A stretch of 64,000 nt of DNA, taken from the NCBI RefSeq assembly GCF_037042905.1, contig NC_087253.1, positions 19,309,501 to 19,373,500 on the forward strand, in the 5' to 3' direction. Made by a program: the position numbers and the translations under genes. The notes beneath the pieces are model-generated. The model saw nothing but the letters and a program-made list of their open reading frames with translations, was not told the origin of the DNA and ran no database searches. Shown here in pieces: positions 8,945-17,024 of this stretch. Position 1 is the stretch's first letter; every line of letters starts with the position of its first letter. This DNA comes from Lytechinus pictus. Lineage: Eukaryota; Echinodermata; Echinoidea; Temnopleuroida; Toxopneustidae.

Positions 8945-10968
8945 CTTTCAATGACTGCTTAGATTCTTGTGTTCCTTTAAAGAAATATCGAAATTACGAT
9001 TATAAACGTGTTCCAAAGCTCCCATGGGTTTCAAAATTGATATTAAGGTCTATAAATCGGAAAAATAATCTGTATGTTTCTTATATATCAAATCCAAATG
9101 ATATTTCAAGGAATAGATACACGTCTTATAAAAATACCTTAACAACTACTCTCCGAATAGCAAAAAAGAGGTTTTATTCAGAAAAATTAAATTCATATAA
9201 AAACGACCTTAAAAATACATGGAAAACAATAAATGGGGCCCTAAACAAAATTAACAAATCTAGTGCTGTTCATAAATTATGTGTAGATGGAAATATGGTT
9301 GAAAATACTCAAACTATAGCAAATGAATTTAATACATATTTCTCTCAAATTGGACCAAAGTTAGCTGGAAATATTATGCCTGTAAAAAATTCGTTTAAGG
9401 ACTTTTTGGATAAACAAAATGAAAGTTCAATATTTCTTACTCCAGTTCATAGAGAAGAATTACTTGAGATTGTATTTAATTTGAAAGCAGAAAAGACTCC
9501 CGGTTATGATGGCATTACAAATAGAGTTGTGAAAAACATTATACATTCTCTTGCTGATCCTCTGCTTCATATATTTAATTTATCGTTGCAGCTTGGCCAG
9601 GTCCCAAAGAAGATGAAAATAGCTAAAGTTATACCCATTTTCAAGAAGGGAGACCAATTAATAACTAGTAATTACCGCCCAATATCTTTGTTAACTTCGT
9701 TCTCAAAAATTCTTGAAAGGAAAATTTATAAAAGGACAGTTGCTTTCCTTAAGAAATATAGTATTATATGTGATAATCAATTCGGTTTTAGAGAAAAACA
9801 TAATACAACTCATGCTATATTGACATTAATAAATAAAATATCTACTTCTTTTGACGATTCTGATCACACCGTAGGGTTATTCCTTGACTTCTCAAAAGCG
9901 TTTGATACAATAGATCATGAAATACTATTATGTAAGCTATCAAATTACGGTATCAGAGGGACAGCTTTACAATGGTTTAGGAGTTATCTTACTGATAGAA
10001 TTCAGTTTGTTACAGTAAATGAATCAGAATCTCCAACAAGGCCTGTTTCCTGTGGAATTCCACAAGGTAGTATTCTTGGCCCTTTGCTATTTGTACTTTA
10101 TGTTAATGATATGAAAAATTCATCTCATGTTCTCTCATTTATTCTCTTTGCTGATGATTCCAATATTTTCTTTACACATCATGATCCACATGTACTTGTG
10201 AGCACTATGAATGCAGAATTTAAAAAAGTAACAAACTGGATTAAAGCCAACAAACTGTCATTGAATCTGCAAAAAACTAATTATATGCTTTTTAGTCATT
10301 CATTGAAACATCTACCGCATCAAATACTTTTAGATAATACTGAAATCAAAGAAGTGCAAACAACAAAATTCTTAGGTCTTACTATTGATCACAAGCTTAC
10401 GTGGAATGCTCATATCAACAATATTTGCAAAACTGTGGCAAGAAATATTGGAGTCATCAATAAGCTTAAAAACGCTCTTCCAGCACAGGCGCTATCCATG
10501 TTGTATTGTGCATTAATTCTACCATATCTTAATTATGGAATTCTGGCATGGGGTAATGCCTCTCAAACGAGACTCAATAAAGTCTTGCTACTTCAGAAAA
10601 AAGTACTGAGAATAATATGCAATATGTCCTTTAGAGCTCATACAGATGAATTGTTTCGTCATAAACGTATCCTTAAAGTCAATGACCTGTACTGCTTGCA
10701 ACTATTCCAATTCATGTATAAGCTAGATAGAAATAGTGTACCTAATGTCCTACAAAAGAAATTTATGAGAAACAATACTTTACATTCATATAATACGAGA
10801 CATTCAAATGACTATCACTTACCCAAAAGTAGAACAGTATTTTCTAGCAAAACTGTATTTTTCACAGGACCAAAACTCTGGAATTCTCTGGACAGAGTAA
10901 TAAAAGATGCAGCTAATCTAAACCGATTTAAATTACTCATCAAAAAATTTATTCTGAATTCTTATTGA
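8945..10968 (+). CDS. LINE reverse transcriptase, 5'-truncated but open
   Basis: About 675 codons without a stop encode the linker, RT and C-terminal domain of a CR1/L2-type ORF2. Visible RT motifs are KTPGYDGI, NYRPISLLTSFSKILER, FGFREKHNTTHA, FLDFSKAFDTIDH (catalytic Asp present), GIPQGSILGPLLFVLYVND and FADD. The C-terminal part contains LSMLYCALILPYLNYGI and TRHSNDYHLP, which are typical of the family. The apurinic endonuclease domain is absent because the insertion is truncated. The frame happens to be open upstream to an ATG at 8803 in the hAT-like element, so the first ~47 codons of that longer frame are not LINE sequence. It could be expressed only if the surrounding DNA supplies a promoter. 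Confidence 0.85.
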
Positions 10969-11333
10969 TTCAATCAAATATTTTGTGAACCTCATACTTA
11001 CCCACGGTAGTATTGATTATTTTAAAGTCAATATTTAATTTTGTATATAGTGTAAATACATTTGTGTTACAGTGTTTATATATAATTTTATAGAATTTTG
11101 CTGATTATTTTACTCTACTTATATCATATTACCCTTGTATAAAATTTTGATAGGGGGTCTACATTTTACAAGCTTTGCTTTTTAGTAGGCCCCTCCACTT
11201 TTTTCATTTCATTGCTACGTTTCAATCCTGTGTGTTATGCATTTTTTCAGTGTTAAAATGATTTATTATAAATGTACTTTGATGATTGTGGAATATGAAT
11301 ATATCAATAAATAAAAAAAATAAATAAATAAAT
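8945..11333 (+). mobile_element. CR1/L2-type LINE inserted in the hAT-like element
   Basis: The LINE is 5'-truncated and ends with a (TAAA)n-like tail (TAAATAAATAAATAA) at 11320-11333. The insertion site is known because copy 2 of the host element has the uninterrupted sequence: TTCACATATTCAAATAACATCC (52262-52283, reverse complement). The junction in copy 1 falls within TTCAAAT / AATAACATCC. A hairpin with the loop ACAAGCTTTGCTTTTT lies at 11153-11193. The element is a close relative of the one at 1-2638. Confidence 0.88.
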
Positions 11334-11804
11334 AACATCCCTCCTATATAACGCGACTCAATCAAGCTCCAGCGGGGCAGCCACTCCGATACAGACGTAG
11401 TCGCGCGCAATACGTGATACACACTGGGGTGGTTGAAACTTCCAGGTTTTATGTCGAATCAAGTGAGCGCGCGCCCGACCGCCCGTGTATTGTATACAAA
11501 AATTACAAGTAATATAAATCAAATTTCACAGTCTTTTTCGCCCTGCCCCATGGCCCTACGGGCTGGAAAGCGGGGGTGTTCGGGGTGAAGCAACCCCAAA
11601 ATTTGGGGGTGCTGCGTGTGTTATTTTCCATATATATAGGCAGCGCACCTCCTGGAAATCTAGTGGTAGGTATGATAAATGACAGAAATGCAATGAAAAT
11701 GAACGACGTTTTGTAGAACCCCCCCCCCACTTCAGAATTTTCTGACACATTACTTGAAATAGTGTTTTAATTCACCCTCTTTCAGATCGGAATATCAAAT
11801 GTTT

Positions 11805-13175
11805 TCTGCTCGCGCTTCGCGCTCGCATTATTGATTTTTATCATAAAAAATGTATTTAGAATGCCCAGATACTATATAGGTCTAACTCTAAACACGCGCA
11901 CGCATGTTTTATTCAGATACGCAGCTTCACTAGCTTGATTGGGGGGGGGGGGGTACTCCGGGCTTAAAATATTTATATCAAATACATTTTATCAAAATAA
12001 ATAAATTTTATCAAAATTTGATAACGATTAGTTAAGTTATTTAATTCTAAAGTTTAGCAATATTTTATGAAAATGGTGATATGCATGTCGTCATGAATAT
12101 TTAATAGGTGGGCTGATGCTGTCACATCCCCACTATCCTAGCTGTTCCTTGTGGAATCAAAATTGTTTCATTTTTTTCATACCAGAATGAATGATATGTC
12201 TCCCTTATAATGAAATAAGTTGCAGCAAAGAATATCTAATGGACTAAATCAGTTGTCAATTCAACTGTTTTGGTTCTTGACAGGAAAATATTGAATAAAC
12301 CTAATTTTATATAATAAAATACAAAAGAACAAGTGGGGAATAATGCTAATCTTTAAAATGCAATAACTGTGATTCCTTGTCTGATTTTGATCATTTATGT
12401 TCGTCTGAGTTTTCTTTATCTGTTCAAACCATTTTACATTCAGTGTGGAGTTTCAGATCAGAATTTCAAAAATTTTCTGCTCGCGCTTCGCGCTCACATT
12501 ATTAATTTAAGAATATATCCAATTACCCATCATTTTCTTGATTTACAAAACATGAATGGAATGTCCCGTTTTCAGGTCTGAAATCTCAATTTTGTTTCCG
12601 CTCGCGCTTTGCGCTCGCATCAATTGTATAGTTAGATACCTATCCTGTTCATGATTAGAAAAGTGCATAAGATGTCTCGTTTTTAGGTTTGAAATGTCAT
12701 TTATATTTCCGCTCGCGCTTCGCGCTTGCATCAATTGTATAGTTTTATACCTTTACTCATCATGATTAGAAAAGTACTTAGAATCTCTCGTTTTTTTGGT
12801 CTGAAATCTCAATTTTGTTTCCGCTCGCGCTTCGCGCTCGCATCAATTGTAAATATACCTATCCTGCTCATAATTAAAAAACGTGCTTAGAATGTCCAGT
12901 ATTTAGGTCGGAATGTCAAATTTTTCAGCTCGCACTTCCCGCTCGCATTATTTGATTGTTGATATATGTATCGTCTTCATGGGTAACTGCAAAACAGTCC
13001 TTATAACACGTCCCTTTCGATCAGGCCATAGCGTATATAAAAAAATATCTGCTCGCGCTCACAATTATTATTTGTTACATACGCATCTTGGACCACAAAC
13101 ATTGCTCAAAATGTTCAATTTTCAGGACAAAATACATGAAATTTCCACAAAAAATAGCTCGCGCTTCGCGCTCGA
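11805..13175. repeat. GCTCGCGCTTCGCGCTCGC array (in family A copy 1)
   Basis: About eight copies of the 19-mer GCTCGCGCTTCGCGCTCGC or close variants recur at 11811, 12479, 12600, 12710, 12821, 12929, around 13050 and 13157, separated by ~100 bp of AT-rich related spacers (GGTCTGAAATCTCAA-like). The wider gap at 11833-12478 holds an old MITE (starting GTACTCCGGGCTTAAAAT near 11953). Confidence 0.85.
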
Positions 13176-13239
13176 ATTATCTAATTATATATTTATGTTC
13201 TTTTATAAGAAGAAAGCCAAGAAGTGACTGTCATATATA

Positions 13240-13241
13240 TG

Positions 13242-13309
<68 letters not shown>
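13240..13309. repeat. (TA)n microsatellite
   Basis: About 35 TA units. It is the left half of a TA tract that the tRNA-like array appears to have entered; the right half lies at 15554-15592. Confidence 0.9.
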
Positions 13310-13312
<3 letters not shown>

Positions 13313-13708
13313 AAAGAAATGGATGAAGAGAACAATGGTAGGCGTAGCTAAAATCAAGGTTCCCCAGAGCTATCTACCCTTTGGAAAAATTGGTGATGCC
13401 GAAAAAATGTCTCTGCCGGGAGACCTTGATTTTAGCTACGCCTACCATTGTTCTCTTCATCCATTTCTTTACAATATTTAAATAAAAGAGTTGCCAAAGC
13501 TGTTGTACATGTATAACTTTACACATTTGTATATGTTCTCCCTTACGTGTACTGTATCAAAGCAATAGCTTTGATCCAGCTGAAGCATGGCGGCTTGTCA
13601 TTGTTCGAAACCCACCTTCACCCGACAAAGGAAATTATAATTGGTATAGTGTCGAAAATCTGTCTATCTGACGGTCAATCGGATCGGGGTCGCCCTAGCC
13701 ACTAACCC

Positions 13709-13779
13709 GTCTCTGTGGTCTAGTGGTTAAGGCACCAGCGTTCAAAGCTGGGGGCCCGGGTTCGATTCCCGGCAGAGAC
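13709..13779 (+). tRNA. tRNA-like gene, anticodon UCA (copy 1 of 5)
   Basis: The 71 bases fold into a standard cloverleaf. The acceptor GTCTCTG pairs perfectly with CAGAGAC, the D stem GTCT with AGGC, the anticodon stem CCAGC with GCTGG and the T stem CCGGG with CCCGG. The anticodon loop is GTTCAAA, which places TCA at 34-36, an opal (UGA) reader, with U33 and A37 correct. The polymerase III A box (TGGTCTAGTGG) and B box (GGTTCGATTCC) match consensus, and TTTTTT follows at 13782. The body resembles tRNA-Glu; loss of one base from a Glu-type loop (TTC anticodon) could explain the shift. It may be a functional gene, a pseudogene or a SINE head. Confidence 0.7.
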
Positions 13780-14113
13780 ATTTTTTCGGCATCACCAATT
13801 TTTCCAAAGGGTAGATAGCTCTGGGGAACCTTGATTTTAGCTACGCCTACCATTGTTCTCTTCATCCATTTCTTTACAATATTTAAATAAAAGAGTTGCC
13901 AAAGCTGTTGTACATGTATAACTTTACACATTTGTATATGTTCTCCCTTACGTGTACTGTATCAAAGCAATAGCTTTGATCCAGCTGAAGCATGGCGGCT
14001 TGTCATTGTTCGAAACCCACCTTCACCCGACAAAGGAAATTATAATTGGTATAGTGTCGAAAATCTGTCTATCTGACGGTCAATCGGATCGGGGTCGCCC
14101 TAGCCACTAACCC

Positions 14114-14184
14114 GTCTCTGTGGTCTAGTGGTTAAGGCACCAGCGTTCAAAGCTGGGGGCCCGGGTTCGATTCCCGGCAGAGAC
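14114..14184 (+). tRNA. tRNA-like gene, anticodon UCA (copy 2 of 5)
   Basis: The sequence is identical to the copy at 13709-13779, with the same A and B boxes and a T6 terminator two bases downstream. It lies exactly 405 bp from the preceding copy. Confidence 0.7.
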
Positions 14185-14518
14185 ATTTTTTCGGCATCAC
14201 CAATTTTTCCAAAGGGTAGATAGCTCTGGGGAACCTTGATTTTAGCTACGCCTACCATTGTTCTCTTCATCCATTTCTTTACAATATTTAAATAAAAGAG
14301 TTGCCAAAGCTGTTGTACATGTATAACTTTACACATTTGTATATGTTCTCCCTTACGTGTACTGTATCAAAGCAATAGCTTTGATCCAGCTGAAGCATGG
14401 CGGCTTGTGATTGTTCGAAACCCACCTTCACCCGACAAAGGAAATTATAATTGGTATAGTGTCGAAAATCTGTCTATCTGACGGTCAATCGGATCGGGGT
14501 CGCCCTAGCCACTAACCC

Positions 14519-14589
14519 GTCTCTGTGGTCTAGTGGTTAAGGCACCAGCGTTCAAAGCTGGGGGCCCGGGTTCGATTCCCGGCAGAGAC
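14519..14589 (+). tRNA. tRNA-like gene, anticodon UCA (copy 3 of 5)
   Basis: Identical to the other copies. Its unit is the one that carries the single difference found in the array (G at 14409, 110 bases upstream of the gene). Confidence 0.7.
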
Positions 14590-14923
14590 ATTTTTTCGGC
14601 ATCACCAATTTTTCCAAAGGGTAGATAGCTCTGGGGAACCTTGATTTTAGCTACGCCTACCATTGTTCTCTTCATCCATTTCTTTACAATATTTAAATAA
14701 AAGAGTTGCCAAAGCTGTTGTACATGTATAACTTTACACATTTGTATATGTTCTCCCTTACGTGTACTGTATCAAAGCAATAGCTTTGATCCAGCTGAAG
14801 CATGGCGGCTTGTCATTGTTCGAAACCCACCTTCACCCGACAAAGGAAATTATAATTGGTATAGTGTCGAAAATCTGTCTATCTGACGGTCAATCGGATC
14901 GGGGTCGCCCTAGCCACTAACCC

Positions 14924-14994
14924 GTCTCTGTGGTCTAGTGGTTAAGGCACCAGCGTTCAAAGCTGGGGGCCCGGGTTCGATTCCCGGCAGAGAC
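14924..14994 (+). tRNA. tRNA-like gene, anticodon UCA (copy 4 of 5)
   Basis: Identical to the other copies, with intact cloverleaf, internal promoter boxes and T6 terminator. Confidence 0.7.
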
Positions 14995-15328
14995 ATTTTT
15001 TCGGCATCACCAATTTTTCCAAAGGGTAGATAGCTCTGGGGAACCTTGATTTTAGCTACGCCTACCATTGTTCTCTTCATCCATTTCTTTACAATATTTA
15101 AATAAAAGAGTTGCCAAAGCTGTTGTACATGTATAACTTTACACATTTGTATATGTTCTCCCTTACGTGTACTGTATCAAAGCAATAGCTTTGATCCAGC
15201 TGAAGCATGGCGGCTTGTCATTGTTCGAAACCCACCTTCACCCGACAAAGGAAATTATAATTGGTATAGTGTCGAAAATCTGTCTATCTGACGGTCAATC
15301 GGATCGGGGTCGCCCTAGCCACTAACCC

Positions 15329-15399
15329 GTCTCTGTGGTCTAGTGGTTAAGGCACCAGCGTTCAAAGCTGGGGGCCCGGGTTCGATTCCCGGCAGAGAC
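15329..15399 (+). tRNA. tRNA-like gene, anticodon UCA (copy 5 of 5)
   Basis: Identical to the other copies. The array ends 154 bases downstream, at the TA microsatellite. Confidence 0.7.
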
Positions 15400-15549
15400 A
15401 TTTTTTCGGCATCACCAATTTTTCCAAAGGGTAGATAGCTCTGGGGAACCTTGATTTTAGCTACGCCTACCATTGTTCTCTTCATCCATTTCTTTACAAT
15501 ATTTAAATAAAAGAGTTGCCAAAGCTGTTGTACATGTATAACTTTACAC

Positions 15550-15553
<4 letters not shown>

Positions 15554-15610
<57 letters not shown>

Positions 15611-15626
15611 GTATGTGTGTGTGTGT
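15554..15626. repeat. (TA)n then (TG)n microsatellite
   Basis: TA units to about 15592 are followed by TG units to 15626. The same TA/CA order, inverted, is found in family A copy 2 at about 47545-47640. Confidence 0.85.
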
Positions 15627-15718
15627 AATTATGTTAAACTCAATTGTGTCTGCCCCCCCCCCCACCTCTGAGGAGAGATTTCAGCACCCCCACTGAAAAA
15701 ATCGTTCCCAGGTCCCTG

Positions 15719-16016
15719 CGTAGATGAACTCATTGTCAGCGAAAAACTCGGCCAGCTCCTGCTCCATGGCTTTGGTGATACCGCAGGTAGCATGGCCATC
15801 TGTCACGTTGTTCTCATCACTGGCGGCGGCTGGTGGATCTTGGCCCCCTTCCTGCAGCATTTCATCATCCTCGGTCTGGGCTTCACCAAATTCATCACCC
15901 TCATCACCAGCTATGACAGAAGCAGTAGCTTTCTCCTCGGCCACGGGTATAGGCTGAGGCCCTTCCTCCTCATCAGGCTGATTTTTCCTCTTTTTCCTTG
16001 ACTTCTTTGGGGCCAT
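15719..16016 (-). CDS. Harbinger Myb/SANT-like protein, first exon
   Basis: The exon starts with ATG at 16016. It encodes a basic patch (MAPKKSRKKRKNQP, a likely nuclear-localisation signal), a long acidic linker, and the start of a trihelix/Myb-SANT fold (EQELAEFFADNEFIY). It then meets the hAT-like element at the target duplication 15719-15726 and continues at 8741. The ATG is supported because no in-frame coding sequence of the same character is seen upstream, where the Harbinger subterminal repeats begin. Divergent arrangement with the transposase gene is usual for the superfamily. Confidence 0.75.
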
Positions 16017-16477
16017 GCCGATGCTTGTATTTTGGTTGTGTCTTGTTCACTGTAGCAGCGTCTCGTCAGGCATCAGCGGTTGTAATGAAGAAAGTCGCAT
16101 CGCGTGTCGTATTTATAGGCCAACACCTCGCGCGACAGGTGGTGCGGTGTGTCGCACAATGGGTCGTAGCCTTGTACGATCGGTTGTAGTAGTCGTACAA
16201 CGGGTCGCTAGGTCGCGCGACATATGGCGCTACAAAACGCATATGTCGTGCGACTTGGTCGCATCATCGTTCAACCGTTGCAGCCGTTGTACGACTGTTG
16301 CACCCGGAAACATGAAAATAATCGGACGATTACGTCTCACGACTGTTGTATCCTGGTGCAGTGGTCGTTCACCTCTCGTACGATTTTATATATTGCTTGC
16401 GACTCAAAGACAACACTTCTACAACAGGACGGAAAAAAATATTTTCGAAAAAAAAAATTATCGCACGAGTGAGGCGC

Positions 16478-16493
16478 CAATTGTGAAAGGGGC
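16478..16493 (-). repeat. Harbinger right terminal inverted repeat
   Basis: CAATTGTGAAAGGGGC, followed by TTAA at 16494-16497, mirrors the left end. DIRS gag sequence resumes immediately after it. Confidence 0.85.
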
Positions 16494-16497
16494 TTAA

Positions 16498-16535
16498 TAT
16501 CTCACTCCTGAAAATGCTCCTGTTGGAAACCTAGT
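16498..16535 (+). pseudogene. DIRS gag-like ORF, short middle fragment
   Basis: Right after the Harbinger end the + strand reads LTPENAPVGNLV. It corresponds to the PENC-like motif of DIRS gag-like proteins, which in the family is followed within ~10 residues by a VNxxIW-like motif. That next motif (TIELWGFIPPRVRAADGRVQ) is found only at 42918, beyond the 26.4-kb foldback-bounded segment. Confidence 0.6.
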
Positions 16536-16859
16536 GAAGGGACATCGCAAATATAGACTAAATCGCGAATATTCATGACAAAATTGGCGACGAAATTCAC
16601 GACATCGTGAATTTCGTCGCCAATTTCGTCGTGAATTTGTTTTGCTTGCCTGGGCGGTATGAGGGTTGAAACCAATTCGTCTGCTGCTAATTCCTCCACT
16701 GCAGGGTCGATCTACATTCATTTAGTCTAGTAATGCAATTCTGTCCATTAACTTTTCGCCTAAAAACCATTAGGTCCAATAAACATTTGGTCCAGTCATC
16801 ACTTCGTCTAATCACCAGTTCGTCTATGACCATTTTGTCTCATAACTAGTTGGTCTAAT
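16536..16859 (+). repeat. Foldback arm, left
   Basis: The arm contains a local palindrome of CGACGAAATTCACGAC-like units at about 16580-16640. A stretch TTGCTTGCCTGGGCGGTA follows, then degenerate ~20-bp repeats around GGTCTAAT, TTCGTCTAAT and TTGGTCCA. The inverted counterpart is 42561-42911. Confidence 0.85.
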
Positions 16860-17024
16860 ATCAATTTTATTTTCCTTAATTTCGCCCAATTTTTAACAAA
16901 AAAGGAGGGAAAAGAGGAAAAAAAAAAAGAAAAGGAGGAAGACGAGTTAAAAAAATAAGATGAGGGGAAGACATGGAAATAAAAAGAATCTTTCATGTCA
17001 CTATATAAATTTTCGCTCAACATA

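Larger units (their letters stand above)
13311..15553 (+). repeat. 405-bp tandem array carrying five tRNA-like genes
   Basis: From about 13423 the unit repeats with an exact period of 405 bp for 5.3 units; I found one base difference (14409, G for C). The array opens with an inverted partial unit (13311-13422), so 13322-13365 and 13423-13466 can pair as a long hairpin. The ends carry TGTAAAG and CTTTACA, a possible 7-bp inverted repeat. Flanks are TA microsatellite on both sides. Family A copy 2 has no such array at the equivalent TA tract (about 47570-47640). Confidence 0.88.
8742..15718. mobile_element. hAT-like non-autonomous element, family A, copy 1
   Basis: Terminal inverted repeats CAGGGACCTG (start) and CAGGTCCCTG (end) are flanked by identical 8-bp duplications CGTAGATG at 8734-8741 and 15719-15726. 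A CAGGG-type end with an 8-bp duplication is the signature of the hAT superfamily. No transposase is visible. The element split an exon of the Harbinger Myb-like gene. It contains a LINE (8945-11333), a GCGAGC-repeat array (11805-13175) with a MITE in it, TA microsatellites and a tRNA-like array (13311-15553). Copy 2 at 47425-52439 is the same family in the opposite orientation. Confidence 0.9.
5194..16493 (+). mobile_element. PIF/Harbinger DNA transposon, carrying a nested hAT-like element
   Basis: Terminal inverted repeats GCCCCTTTCACAATTG lie at 5194 and, reversed, at 16478-16493, each flanked by TTAA. PIF/Harbinger elements duplicate TWA triplets, so the exact boundary within TTAA is ambiguous. 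The element carries the two genes typical of the superfamily: a DDE transposase (+ strand, 5634-6923) and a Myb/SANT-like partner (- strand). Removing the insertion 8742-15718 leaves about 4.3 kb. It inserted into the DIRS gag frame. Subterminal DNA is rich in GTTGTACGAC-like repeats. Confidence 0.88.

Noticed and set aside
11805-13175. CRISPR-like array (19-bp repeat, ~100-bp spacers)
   Set aside because: The genome is eukaryotic, spacers are related to each other and far too long, the repeat varies, and the same arrays lie inside transposons with target duplications.
13709-13779. Selenocysteine tRNA gene
   Set aside because: Although the anticodon is UCA, the gene is only 71 bases with a 4-base variable loop, whereas tRNA-Sec is longer with an extended acceptor and variable arm.
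13695-15551. Five identical 78-codon minus-strand open frames
   Set aside because: They are antisense to the tRNA-like array; the motif-like part (MSLPGIEPGPPALNAGALTT) is simply the reverse strand of a tRNA gene.
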